Assembly (NCBI RefSeq): GCF_013314535.1
Contig: NZ_JABUAE010000016.1
Coordinates: forward strand, 1 to 64,000
Reading direction: 5' to 3'
DNA length: 64,000 nucleotides
Origin: Bacillus sp. Xin1
Lineage (GTDB): Bacteria > Bacillota > Bacilli > Bacillales > Bacillaceae_G
The notes under the pieces were generated by a model. It did no database searches. It worked only from the letters and a program-made list of their open reading frames with translations, and was not told the origin of the DNA. Of the stretch, positions 1-7,805 are shown piece by piece (within the stretch, counting starts at the first letter, position 1; every line of letters begins with the position of its first letter). The translations under genes were made by a program, and so were the position numbers.

Positions 1-1
1 A

Positions 2-31
2 AAAAGCAGAGAAAATTAATTCTCTGCTTTT
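2..31 (-). terminator. Terminator of the MFS efflux gene
   Basis: A 12-bp perfect inverted repeat (AAAAGCAGAGAA / TTCTCTGCTTTT) with a 6-nt loop overlaps the stop codon of the efflux gene. The U-rich 3' side on the minus strand fits an intrinsic terminator, although the window edge cuts the tail. Confidence 0.7.
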
Positions 32-1770
32 CTATTTGGCTTATTACCTGATGGTAAGAAAAATGATAACACCCAAGCAATTCCTGCTAATATAGTTGCA
101 ATTAAGAAAGCATCATTAATGCCATTAATTGCAGAAAGCTTTGAAATTTGTCCAAATAGTAGCTGAGAGCTCATCGTATTTCCTGCTTGTGCTGATCCAG
201 CCACGGATGCTAAACTTTGTCCCATTCCATGTACTTGATCAACTAAAATTGGATTTGTTTTTGTTATCATATTTCCGTAGTCTGCAACGTGATTCGTTGT
301 TTGTTGCGTCATAATTGTAATTAAGATTGCTGTACCAATTGAACCCGCTACTTGTCTTGATGTATTTTGCGTTGCTGTACCATGAGAAATTAAATTCATC
401 GGCAGCGCGTTCATACCAGCTGTCATGATTGGCATCATAATGAATGACATTCCAAATGAACGGATAATATAGTCCATCATAATAACGCTATATGGTGTAT
501 CCATCGACAGCTGCGTAAATTCATACGTAGCATATGTTGTAATCGCTAATCCAACGATTGCTAGCGGGCGAATACCGTACTTATCAAATAACTTCCCTGC
601 GACCGGTCCCATAATCCCCATAATTAATGATCCTGGAAGAAGCAGGAGACCTGATTCAATTGGCGTAAAGCCACGAATGTTTTGCAAGTATACAGGAAGT
701 AATAACATCCCGCCAAATAATGCCATTGTTACGATTGCATTAATTAATAATGTAAAAGTAAACGTTGGATATTTAAATACTTGTAAATCAAGCATTTTGT
801 TATCAGTCGTCATCTCTCTCCAAATGAATACCGCTATACCAATTACACCAACGATAAGTGAAATCACAACTTCGGCACTACTCCAGCTGTTATTTCCAGC
901 TTCACTGAATCCATACAGTAAGCTACCAAGTCCAATACTCGAACTAATAACTCCAAACATATCTAGCTTTGTTTTTGAAACTGGCTGAGCTAGTGTAAAG
1001 AATTTTAAAGATAAGAATGTAATAACTAAACCGATGGCAAACATCGCATAGAACATTAAGTTCCAGCTGTAATTTTCAATAACCCAACCTGTTACAGTTG
1101 GCCCGATCGCTGGCGCTAAAATCATCGCTACACCAAGCAATCCCATTGCAGCTCCGCGCTTATGCGGCGGGAACAGCGTCATAAAAATATTCATACCAAC
1201 TGGCATTAAAATCCCTGCGCCAACTGCTTGAATGACGCGCCCTGTCATCATCATTGTGAAGTTTCCAGATATCGCGCAAATAATAGAACCTACTGTAAAA
1301 AATAGCATCGCTGCTACAAATAATTTACGGTACGTAAACCGCGAAACTAAGAACGCACTAATTGGCACTAAAATCCCGTTTACAAGCATAAAGCCTGTAA
1401 TTAACCATTGCGCTGTTGAAGTTGATACGTTGAACTCATTCATTAATGGAGGCAAGGCAACATTAATGATTGTTTGGTTTAAAATCGACACGAACATACC
1501 AAGAATTAATACCGCTACAACGGCTTTTACATTGACATTCTCTATCGGCATTTGCTGTTTCGATTTTTCTTGCTTTTTCGTTTCTTGTTTTGATGCTTCT
1601 AATTCAACTACATTTGAAGTTTTTTGCTCTGACTGATTTATTTCTATCTTACTTACGGCTGGGACTTGTTCTTCTCCCGCGTTCGTTTTTTTCTTTCTTA
1701 AAAGACGATTTACAAGGAAAAAGACGATAATACAAAATGCTGCATATCCTACAATTAAACCTGAGGACAT
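16..1770 (-). CDS. DHA2-family MFS multidrug efflux transporter (EmrB/QacA-like)
   Basis: Drug:H+ antiporter of the 14-TM DHA2 class, expected in the cytoplasmic membrane. The core from about residue 78 has the family pattern, including the TM5 antiporter-type stretch (APAIGPTVTGWVIENYSW). At 584 aa it is longer than the usual 470-510 aa: an extra N-terminal membrane segment (about 5-22) and a Lys/Glu/Gln-rich linker (about 25-75) precede the core. The ATG is supported by AAGGGGGG 6 nt upstream, so the extension appears genuine. It follows the HlyD-type adaptor gene by 14 nt in one operon, divergent from a TetR regulator. Substrate is unknown. Confidence 0.9.
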   Translation of the reverse strand: MSSGLIVGYAAFCIIVFFLVNRLLRKKKTNAGEEQVPAVSKIEINQSEQKTSNVVELEASKQETKKQEKSKQQMPIENVNVKAVVAVLILGMFVSILNQTIINVALPPLMNEFNVSTSTAQWLITGFMLVNGILVPISAFLVSRFTYRKLFVAAMLFFTVGSIICAISGNFTMMMTGRVIQAVGAGILMPVGMNIFMTLFPPHKRGAAMGLLGVAMILAPAIGPTVTGWVIENYSWNLMFYAMFAIGLVITFLSLKFFTLAQPVSKTKLDMFGVISSSIGLGSLLYGFSEAGNNSWSSAEVVISLIVGVIGIAVFIWREMTTDNKMLDLQVFKYPTFTFTLLINAIVTMALFGGMLLLPVYLQNIRGFTPIESGLLLLPGSLIMGIMGPVAGKLFDKYGIRPLAIVGLAITTYATYEFTQLSMDTPYSVIMMDYIIRSFGMSFIMMPIMTAGMNALPMNLISHGTATQNTSRQVAGSIGTAILITIMTQQTTNHVADYGNMITKTNPILVDQVHGMGQSLASVAGSAQAGNTMSSQLLFGQISKLSAINGINDAFLIATILAGIAWVLSFFLPSGNKPNRKAEN

Positions 1771-1784
1771 TTTATCTTCCCCCC

Positions 1785-2438
1785 TTACTTATGAATACGA
1801 ACTGTCACATTCATTCCAGGAACAATATTTACTGATTTGCTATGATCTAAAGAAACTTTAACTGGTACAACTTGCGTTACTTTCGTATAGTTCGCTGTTG
1901 CGTTGCTTGATGGAAGCATAGAGAATGTATTTGCCGTTGTTAATCCAACTTGTTCTACTTTTCCTGTTAAAGTTGTATCAGGATATGCATCTACATACAC
2001 ATCAACTTCTTGACCTTTTTGCACATCATCAACATCTGTTTCTTCAATATTTGCTGTTACCCATAAATCACTCATATCGTATGCATACGCAATTGGACTA
2101 CCTGCCGCCACGAAAGCATTTGTTGTCGCATTTGATTGAACAACTGTTGCACTATGCGGAATTGTTACATCCATCGTTTGCTCACCATTTTGACCTGGTG
2201 CAGAAACAGAACCTAATTTATCATTTTCATTGTAACTCTTACCTATTTCAGCATTCCATTCTGTTAATTTCCCTGCTACTGGTGATGCGATTGGGATTAC
2301 TTTCCCATCAATTTTCGCATTATCTGTTTTTAAGTAATTTTCAGCTTGGTTATAGTAGTAATAACCGCCGATACCACCGCCAACTAATACAATTAATGTG
2401 ATAATGTTAATAATCACCATTCTTCGAAACTGATTCAT
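1785..2438 (-). CDS. HlyD/EmrA-family efflux adaptor (membrane fusion protein)
   Basis: Membrane-anchored adaptor partnering the downstream MFS pump. One N-terminal membrane segment (about residues 6-26) is followed by a biotinyl/lipoyl-like half (DNAKIDGKVIPIASPVAGKL) and a beta-barrel half. At 217 aa it is short, lacking the long coiled-coil hairpin of Gram-negative EmrA, as expected in a Gram-positive cell. The start at 2438 is chosen because AGGAGAGG sits 5 nt upstream; an ATG 8 codons earlier has no ribosome site. First gene of the pump operon, behind the palindromic operator candidate at 2505-2535. Confidence 0.87.
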   Translation of the reverse strand: MNQFRRMVIINIITLIVLVGGGIGGYYYYNQAENYLKTDNAKIDGKVIPIASPVAGKLTEWNAEIGKSYNENDKLGSVSAPGQNGEQTMDVTIPHSATVVQSNATTNAFVAAGSPIAYAYDMSDLWVTANIEETDVDDVQKGQEVDVYVDAYPDTTLTGKVEQVGLTTANTFSMLPSSNATANYTKVTQVVPVKVSLDHSKSVNIVPGMNVTVRIHK

Positions 2439-2504
2439 TGCATTCCTCTCCTTATATCGCATATAATTTTTTTCTAAACTATTTATACCCCTTTTATTTA
2501 TACT

Positions 2505-2535
2505 GTTTAATTGTTAATTATATTAACAATTAAAC
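2505..2535. promoter_or_regulatory. Palindromic operator candidate upstream of the efflux operon
   Basis: Perfect 14-bp inverted repeat GTTTAATTGTTAAT / ATTAACAATTAAAC around a 3-bp centre. A TATAAT-like hexamer on the minus strand lies within the palindrome, so a bound repressor would cover the efflux promoter. Position and symmetry fit a TetR-family dimer site; that the neighbouring regulator binds it is inference. Confidence 0.65.
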
Positions 2536-2665
2536 TAAAAAAGCACACCTTACGCATAGCAAACCAATTCTTTGCTTGTATGCTACCGGTGCTGTTTTCT
2601 AAAGGAATATCGTTTATAATTATAAATAATTATTTTGAATCTACAACCGACAATTTGAGCATATA

Positions 2666-2704
2666 TGTTGGTTATCCAACACTACACTATATATTTGTTG
2701 GTTA
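2666..2704. promoter_or_regulatory. Second repeated operator candidate before the TetR gene
   Basis: TGTTGG-TTAT-CCAACA forms a perfect 6-bp inverted repeat at 2666-2681. The half TGTTGGTTA recurs as a direct copy at 2696-2704, 30 bp downstream, just before the TetR-gene ribosome site. Plausible autoregulatory site. With the first palindrome it accounts for most of the intergenic space 2439-2734. Confidence 0.45.
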
Positions 2705-2734
2705 AGTAATCAAAATTCAGCAAGGAGAAATAAA

Positions 2735-3352
2735 ATGTCTATTAAAAATACAAACGATCCGCGTGTAAAACGAACGAGACAATTGATACAGGATGCTTTT
2801 GTCGCTTTAGTAGGCGAAAAGGGATTTGAAAATGTAACAGTTCAGCATATCGCTGAACGTGCTCCTGTCAATAGAGCTACCTTCTATAGCCATTATCATG
2901 ATAAATACGATTTATTAGATAAGTGTATAGAGGAAATGCTAGCATCTTTATCAGAAGTGATTAAGCCCACAAAGCAAACAAAAGAAGATTTGCAACTTAC
3001 CTTTAATTCACCACATCCAATTTTTCTAGCCTTATTTGAACACATCGCTGATAATGCTACCTTTTACAACGTAATGCTCGGTGATAAAGCAGCTGGAAAC
3101 TATTCTTATAAAATGATGAAAACCATTCAAACACATTTAACATTAAGCTTATCTATTTCTCAGCCAGATGATGAAGAACTTATGGTTCCTCGTGATATTC
3201 TCATTAGCTACGTAACAGGTGCACATATCGGGATGATTATGTCGTGGTTAAAGAGAGGGATGATTTATACGCCACACTTTATGGCGATGCAACTCACCCG
3301 TTTAATTATTTTAGGGGCTCATACTGCCGCTGGGTTAGAGAGACCTTTTTAA
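2735..3352 (+). CDS. TetR/AcrR-family transcriptional regulator
   Basis: One-component repressor of 205 aa. The N-terminal helix-turn-helix is clear at about residues 30-60 (VTVQHIAERAPVNRATFYSHY, then HDKYDLLDK), the characteristic TetR recognition helix. The C-terminal half is helical and should bind a ligand. AAGGAG lies 7 nt upstream of the ATG. Divergent orientation to the efflux operon and two inverted repeats in between suggest it represses the pump and possibly itself, responding to a pump substrate; the ligand cannot be read from the sequence. Confidence 0.88.
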   Translation: MSIKNTNDPRVKRTRQLIQDAFVALVGEKGFENVTVQHIAERAPVNRATFYSHYHDKYDLLDKCIEEMLASLSEVIKPTKQTKEDLQLTFNSPHPIFLALFEHIADNATFYNVMLGDKAAGNYSYKMMKTIQTHLTLSLSISQPDDEELMVPRDILISYVTGAHIGMIMSWLKRGMIYTPHFMAMQLTRLIILGAHTAAGLERPF

Positions 3353-3358
3353 AACATA

Positions 3359-3388
3359 AAAAAGCGAAGGGAACTCCCTTCGCTTTTT
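3359..3388. terminator. Bidirectional terminator between TetR and M42 peptidase genes
   Basis: AAAGCGAAGGGA / TCCCTTCGCTTT, 12-bp perfect stem with a 2-nt spacer, A-run on one side and T-run on the other. It serves the two convergent genes. Confidence 0.85.
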
Positions 3389-3392
3389 CTCA

Positions 3393-4478
3393 TTAATTAA
3401 ATGTAATGTTATGTACAGCCTCTTTATCAAGACGTTTAATTACTTCTACAATTAACTTCACTGCATTCTCATAGTCATCACGGTGTAACATTGCCGCATG
3501 AGAGTGAATATAACGAGTTGCAATCGTAATCGCCATAGACGGGATACCATTTACAGAAATATGAATTGCACCTGCGTCAGTACCGCCACCAGCTACAGAA
3601 TCATATTGATAAGGGATGTCTAATTCATCTGCCACATCAACTACGAAATTGCGAAGTCCAGTATGTCCAATGACTGATGCATCATATAAAATGATTTGTG
3701 GTCCATCACCCATTTTACTTTGCGCTTCTTTTTCTGTTACTCCTGGTGTATCGCCAGCAATACCAACATCTACTGCAAACGCGATATCTGGTTTAATGTA
3801 GTTTGCAGATGTTTTCGCACCGCGAAGACCTACTTCTTCTTGTACAGTTCCAACACCGTATACAACGTTTGGATGCTTTTCATCTTTCAATTGTTTCAAC
3901 ACGTCAATTGCAATTGCACAGCCAATACGGTTATCCCATGCTTTTGCAAGTAGCATCTTTTCATTTTTCATTACTTGGAATTCAAAATATGGTACAACTT
4001 GATCCCCTGGTCGTACGCCCCATTCCATTGCTTCTTCTTTGCTAGAAGCACCAATATCAATGAACATATCCTTAATTTCAACCGGTTTTTTACGAGCTTC
4101 TGCTGGTAAAATATGAGGTGGTTTTGAACCAATTACACCTGTTACATCCCCCTTGCGCGTTACGATTGTTACACGCTGCGCAAGCATAACTTGTGACCAC
4201 CAGCCACCAACTGTTTGAAAACGAAGGAAACCTTTGTCATCAATTTGCGTAATCATAAAACCAACTTCATCTAAGTGACCAGCTACCATGATTTTCGGAC
4301 CGTTTTCTTCCCCTACTTTTTTCGCAACTAAGCTCCCTAAATTATCTGTAGAAAGTTCATCTGCAAACGGCTCGATATACTTTTTCATGACTTCACGTGG
4401 TTCGCGTTCATTACCTGCAATCCCGCGTGCATCTGTTAATTCTTTTAGCATTGTCAATGTCGCGTCTAATTTTGTCAT
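3393..4478 (-). CDS. ysdC: M42-family metallo-aminopeptidase (YsdC-like)
   Basis: Cytosolic dinuclear-metal aminopeptidase of 361 aa, in the family that includes PepA-like aminopeptidases and endoglucanase-annotated proteins. Likely metal ligands and catalytic residues are visible: H68 and D70 (AGHLDEVGF), D182 (WDNRIGC), catalytic E214 with E215 (QEEVGLRGA), D237 (AVDVG) and H325/H327 (IHSHAAM). The ATG at 4478 is preferred over a TTG two codons earlier because AAGGAGGT lies 7 nt upstream. Its place beside the rplT operon matches ysdC of B. subtilis; assignment among M42 paralogues rests on this synteny. Confidence 0.85.
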   Translation of the reverse strand: MTKLDATLTMLKELTDARGIAGNEREPREVMKKYIEPFADELSTDNLGSLVAKKVGEENGPKIMVAGHLDEVGFMITQIDDKGFLRFQTVGGWWSQVMLAQRVTIVTRKGDVTGVIGSKPPHILPAEARKKPVEIKDMFIDIGASSKEEAMEWGVRPGDQVVPYFEFQVMKNEKMLLAKAWDNRIGCAIAIDVLKQLKDEKHPNVVYGVGTVQEEVGLRGAKTSANYIKPDIAFAVDVGIAGDTPGVTEKEAQSKMGDGPQIILYDASVIGHTGLRNFVVDVADELDIPYQYDSVAGGGTDAGAIHISVNGIPSMAITIATRYIHSHAAMLHRDDYENAVKLIVEVIKRLDKEAVHNITFN

Positions 4479-4546
4479 TGTCAATACCTCCTTTTTCTTC
4501 AGTCACTTCATTATACAAAAACGAGTTGAAATATTCAAAAATTAAG

Positions 4547-5038
4547 TCAATACCCTTGTGTTTGACGCTGATGGTTTACTTCGTTTTTATCTAAATATGC
4601 TTTTTCAATTTCTTCTTGTCCAAAATCAAGAGCTTGTCCAAGACGAAGATAACTTGTAAATAGTTCAATATAATTTGTAATAGATGGCTGATCAGTAAAG
4701 CGAATCACTTTCGCATACGTGTCTAAGAAAATTTCAACTTGTGTTTTGTTCGTTTGAGCACATTTATAAAACAAGAAGTTTTTATCAATGCCTAAGTCGA
4801 TCCCAATTGATAAAATAAAATGTAAACCGTCTACATATTCTTCAAGAATAACTTCGCGCTCAGCAGCTGGTTTTTTGCTCCAATATTTAAAACAACGTGT
4901 TTCATTTGCAAGTTCCCCAATTTCAACAAGCAGTGCTAACATTTTTTCTTTTAATAACTTCTTTGGTTGTAAGTCATGTTCCTTTACAATCCGATCATCT
5001 AATTCTTTTTGTAATTTAAATAGTTGTAGTAAGTCCAT
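4547..5038 (-). CDS. Dimeric (all-alpha) dUTPase/MazG-superfamily protein
   Basis: 163-aa protein with the paired acidic motifs of all-alpha NTP pyrophosphatases: E39xxE42 (VEIGELANE) and E67xxD70 (EEYVDGLHF), which coordinate Mg2+ for hydrolysis of dUTP to dUMP and PPi. The tryptophan-containing FKYWSKKP segment between them is typical of the dimeric dUTPase branch. GGAGGAGG lies about 6 nt upstream of the ATG. It probably limits uracil incorporation into DNA. A related nucleotide specificity cannot be excluded. It stands alone between the M42 peptidase gene and a gene-poor stretch. Confidence 0.8.
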   Translation of the reverse strand: MDLLQLFKLQKELDDRIVKEHDLQPKKLLKEKMLALLVEIGELANETRCFKYWSKKPAAEREVILEEYVDGLHFILSIGIDLGIDKNFLFYKCAQTNKTQVEIFLDTYAKVIRFTDQPSITNYIELFTSYLRLGQALDFGQEEIEKAYLDKNEVNHQRQTQGY

Positions 5039-5266
5039 TCTATTCCTCCTCCAACATTGCCTAAATACAATGTTGTTTCATCTCATATTTATTGTAAGCT
5101 TAAAAAACCCTACCCTTTATGATTCGCTTTTTATCCCCTTATAAGATAGCTTGTCCCTAAATCATCAGTACGTTTCAAACATTATCTACATATGATGAAA
5201 CTTCCATATCATCTTTCCATTATAGCAGTGTCGTTTCTACTAGGAAAGGTTCCTTTAAATGACAAT

Positions 5267-5297
5267 AAAAAAGCCAGAGGAAACTCCTCCGACCTTT
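5267..5297 (-). terminator. Weak terminator-like hairpin
   Basis: GGTCGGAGGA and TCCTCTGGC on the minus strand form an imperfect stem followed by TTTTTTA. It lies just downstream of the alcohol dehydrogenase remnant and could be its old terminator. Confidence 0.4.
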
Positions 5298-5334
5298 TAC
5301 TATATATTCTTCTGTGTTGTTATAGTTCTTATAC

Positions 5335-5613
5335 TTATTTTGTCATATCAATTACAACACGTCCGTTAATCTTTCCCTCTTCCATTTCACTAAATATCTC
5401 ATCAATTTCATCAAGCTGACGTGTTTCTATAATCGCTTTCACTTTTCCTTCTGCAGCAAATTGCAATGTTCCTTGTGAGTCTTTTTTCGTCCCTACAATG
5501 GAACCAATAATTTTCACGCCACTTAAGACAGTATCAAAGATTGGTACTTCCATCATTTCTGGCGATAATCCTACTGCTACACATGCACCACCGCGTCTTC
5601 CATGTAAATGTTT
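5335..5613 (-). pseudogene. C-terminal remnant of a zinc-type alcohol dehydrogenase
   Basis: About 93 codons match the end of MDR-family alcohol dehydrogenases: part of the Rossmann fold ([14 protein letters not shown]), [20 protein letters not shown], then the closing [10 protein letters not shown]. The catalytic Zn domain, nucleotide-binding Gly motif and start codon are missing. The homologous frame runs straight to the stop codon of the upstream dihydrofolate-reductase-like gene at 5614, so the 5' two thirds were lost at that junction. An internal ATG at 5556 could express 73 aa but has no good ribosome site. Probably a deletion relic. Confidence 0.8.
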
Positions 5614-6159
5614 CTAAGAATAAATAATATTATAAGTTGATTTAACGACACCATTTACATATTGTTTCGCATCAACTAATTTCAATTTTAAACGCGGTTT
5701 CACGCTACCAAATAAAGGTGTTCCTTCACCAATTATGACTGGATTTATTTTCAATACTACTTGGTCAATTAGTTTTTGCTGAACTAACGAGCCAGCCAGT
5801 TCTCCGCCTCCGCAGAGCCACAGATTACCAGCTTCTTTCACTTTTAAGTTTTTGATAAACTCAACTGCATCTTCCCTAACAAGTTCTACTTTTTCACTCG
5901 ATTCAAATTGCATAGTATTTGAGAAAATATAATGCTTTAATTCTTTAAAATAACCTGGCTCTCCTGGCTTCGCACCAAATTGAAATCCAAACTCATATGT
6001 TTTTCTCCCCATTAATACCGCGTTATATTGCTCGACATCGGCAATAAAATCTGATACATGTTCACCTTCATATAAAAAAATCGAATCAGTAGCATCACCA
6101 TCTAAGTCCGCAATAAAGCTATCCGCCGTAACTGCAATATGATAAATTAGCTTTGCCAT
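5614..6159 (-). CDS. Dihydrofolate reductase / RibD C-terminal domain family protein
   Basis: 181-aa protein of the DHFR/RibD-C fold. Visible landmarks are the N-terminal strand MAKLIYHIAVTADSFIAD, the VLMGRKTYEF loop (NADPH-binding type), LWLCGGGELAGSLVQQ (the GGG pyrophosphate turn) and the closing strand. The family includes YyaP/YwjB-type proteins of unknown substrate, so this is likely an NADPH-dependent reductase but not a proven folate enzyme. Start at 6159 is chosen because GAGGAGG lies 6 nt upstream; upstream in-frame ATGs lack a site. Its stop codon abuts the alcohol dehydrogenase remnant. Confidence 0.82.
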   Translation of the reverse strand: MAKLIYHIAVTADSFIADLDGDATDSIFLYEGEHVSDFIADVEQYNAVLMGRKTYEFGFQFGAKPGEPGYFKELKHYIFSNTMQFESSEKVELVREDAVEFIKNLKVKEAGNLWLCGGGELAGSLVQQKLIDQVVLKINPVIIGEGTPLFGSVKPRLKLKLVDAKQYVNGVVKSTYNIIYS

Positions 6160-6248
6160 GTGGTTCCTCCTCGTATCTTTTTCCATGCCCATTTCTATTT
6201 CTAATCCTTTTCTTTGTTTCCTGCTAGAGTTGTATCATTCAGATAAAT

Positions 6249-6282
6249 AAAAAAAACCTTAGAAGAAAATCTTCTAAGGTTT
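6249..6282 (-). terminator. Terminator of the infC-rpmI-rplT operon
   Basis: ACCTTAGAAGA / TCTTCTAAGGT, 11-bp perfect stem with AAA loop, followed on the minus strand by a run of T. A T-run also exists on the plus side, so it may act in both directions. Confidence 0.85.
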
Positions 6283-6290
6283 TTGAATAA

Positions 6291-6647
6291 TTAGTTTAAG
6301 TTGTTTTTTGCAACTGTTGCTAATTCAGCGAAAGCTTTTTCGTCATGAACAGCTAAGTCAGCAAGCATCTTGCGGTTAACTTCGATACCAGCAACTTTTA
6401 AACCGTGCATTAAACGGCTGTAAGAAAGACCATTCATGCGAGCAGCTGCGTTAATACGAGTGATCCATAATTTACGGAAGTCACGTTTCTTTTGACGACG
6501 GTCACGGAACGCATATAATAAAGACTTCATTACTTGTTGGTTAGCAACTTTGAATAAAGTATTTTTAGAACCGTAGTAACCTTTCGCTAGTTTAATCATT
6601 TTTTTACGACGTTTACGAGTAACTGTACCACCTTTTACTCTTGGCAT
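6291..6647 (-). CDS. rplT: 50S ribosomal protein L20
   Basis: 118 aa, full length for L20. Highly basic, arginine-rich N-terminal extension ([20 protein letters not shown]) that threads into 23S rRNA, followed by the globular domain. Needed early in 50S assembly. Last gene of infC-rpmI-rplT. In Bacillus, L20 also binds the operon leader to repress its own synthesis, and a matching leader with attenuator is visible upstream of infC. Confidence 0.98.
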   Translation of the reverse strand: MPRVKGGTVTRKRRKKMIKLAKGYYGSKNTLFKVANQQVMKSLLYAFRDRRQKKRDFRKLWITRINAAARMNGLSYSRLMHGLKVAGIEVNRKMLADLAVHDEKAFAELATVAKNNLN

Positions 6648-6685
6648 AATATTACCTCCTAGATTGTTCTATATATAACCCGAAC

Positions 6686-6886
6686 TTATTTTAAGTTGTC
6701 AAGCATTTGACGAATACGTTTGAAGTCACCAGCGCTTACTACACCAGCTTTACGTAGTTTACGTTTAGCTTTTGTAGATTTGTTAGCGAATAAGTGGCTT
6801 GTGTAAGCGTGAGAACGCTTAAGTTTACCAGATCCAGTCTTTTTGAAACGCTTTGCAGCGCCGCGATGAGTTTTTTGTTTAGGCAT
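6686..6886 (-). CDS. rpmI: 50S ribosomal protein L35
   Basis: 66 aa, basic, with the family opening [20 protein letters not shown] and the LRKAG segment near the end. Component of the large ribosomal subunit. It sits between infC (21 nt) and rplT (38 nt) in the conserved operon and has an AGGAGG ribosome site. Confidence 0.97.
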
Positions 6887-6907
6887 AGGTATTTCCTCCT
6901 CTATCTA

Positions 6908-7423
6908 TTACTTATCGTTTTTCGGTGCTAAAACTAAGAACATACTGCGTCCTTCCATTTTAGGCTTAGATTCGATTGTACTAACTTCAGCACAAGCTTC
7001 AGCGAAACGATCTAAGACACGTTGACCGATTTCTTTATGAGTAATGGCACGTCCTTTAAAGCGAATTGATGCTTTAACCTTGTCGCCTTTCTCTAAAAAC
7101 TTGATAGCATTACGAAGTTTTGTGTTAAAGTCGTGTTCATCAATTGTTGGACTTAAACGAACTTCTTTCATGCTAATTACTTTTTGGTTTTTGCGCTGTT
7201 CTTTTTCTTTCTTTTGTTGCTCAAAGCGGAATTTACCGTAGTCCATAATGCGGCATACTGGCGGTTTCGCATTTGGAGCAACCAATACTAAATCAAGATT
7301 AAGATTTGCAGCTAAGTCTAAAGCGTCATTACGAGACTTGATTCCAAGTTGATCGCCATTTGCGCCAACTAAGCGTACTTCACGTGCACGAATTTGCTCG
7401 TTAATCATCATATCCTTGCTAAT
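6908..7423 (-). CDS. infC: Translation initiation factor IF-3 (ATT start)
   Basis: 171 aa. The N-domain ([19 protein letters not shown]), helical linker ([17 protein letters not shown]) and C-domain ([35 protein letters not shown]) are intact. IF-3 binds the 30S subunit and discriminates start codons. The start is placed at the ATT at 7423 (reading [10 protein letters not shown]) because GGAGGTGG lies at the right distance, while the ATG codons 4-5 positions later are too far. A non-AUG, IF-3-discriminated start is the family's known autoregulatory device. First gene of the operon. Confidence 0.95.
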   Translation of the reverse strand: MSKDMMINEQIRAREVRLVGANGDQLGIKSRNDALDLAANLNLDLVLVAPNAKPPVCRIMDYGKFRFEQQKKEKEQRKNQKVISMKEVRLSPTIDEHDFNTKLRNAIKFLEKGDKVKASIRFKGRAITHKEIGQRVLDRFAEACAEVSTIESKPKMEGRSMFLVLAPKNDK

Positions 7424-7616
7424 AGTAAGCCACCTCCAAGGTTTTATCAGAATACGTTTTGCAATCATAGAACCCGAACAAAAAAAGTGCGGGCATACGA
7501 CACCCACACTTGTAATATCTTTAGTAAGAAATACATTTACCTGCTAACTGCGCATGCGTCAATCAGGTGAGAAGCGGGTGCTTCTACTTGTTCTACAAAA
7601 CAATATTCTATTATCC
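7424..7616 (-). promoter_or_regulatory. infC operon leader (L20-leader type)
   Basis: About 190 nt of untranslated leader runs from the promoter at 7623-7651 to the infC ribosome site. It carries a terminator-like hairpin just upstream of the ribosome site. In Bacillus this leader binds ribosomal protein L20, which promotes premature termination. The rRNA-mimic sites were not resolved by eye; the call rests on position, hairpin and operon identity. Confidence 0.75.
7479..7510 (-). terminator. Attenuator in the infC leader
   Basis: On the minus strand AGTGTGGG pairs with CCCGCACT (one G-U) around a 9-nt loop, followed by seven T. It lies before the infC coding region, so it is a regulated premature terminator rather than an operon end. 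Confidence 0.8.
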
Positions 7617-7622
7617 TTGATG

Positions 7623-7651
7623 AGTTTATCATAGGACATGACGTCTGTCAA
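7623..7651 (-). promoter_or_regulatory. SigA-type promoter of infC operon
   Basis: Perfect TTGACA at 7651-7646, 17-bp spacer, and TAAACT (4/6) as -10 at 7628-7623 on the minus strand. Located about 200 nt upstream of infC, consistent with a long leader. Confidence 0.6.
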
Positions 7652-7774
7652 GAAGACGCAATGTGTTTTACTAACAACAAGAAATATTGTAACAAACAAC
7701 TAGCATACATGCAATACTTTTTTATGATAAGTGTTGTTTGGTTATTCTTTCTAACTTTTATTGCTTGTAATATA

Positions 7775-7803
7775 CAAAAAAGTCGCGGCATGCCGCGACT
7801 TTT
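7775..7803 (-). terminator. Terminator of thrS
   Basis: A perfect 20-bp palindrome (AGTCGCGGCATGCCGCGACT) followed by T-runs on both sides, directly downstream of the thrS stop. Confidence 0.85.
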
Positions 7804-7805
7804 CA

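Noticed and set aside
1232-1636. 134-codon open frame antisense to the MFS gene
   Set aside because: No ribosome site and no recognisable domain; shadow of a conserved coding region.
1925-2401. Long open frame (about 158 codons) antisense to the HlyD-type gene
   Set aside because: Leu/His-rich translation, no ribosome site, fully opposite a well-supported gene.
5192-5419. 75-codon plus-strand frame upstream of the ADH remnant
   Set aside because: Runs through a terminator-like hairpin and antisense to the ADH homology; no ribosome site.
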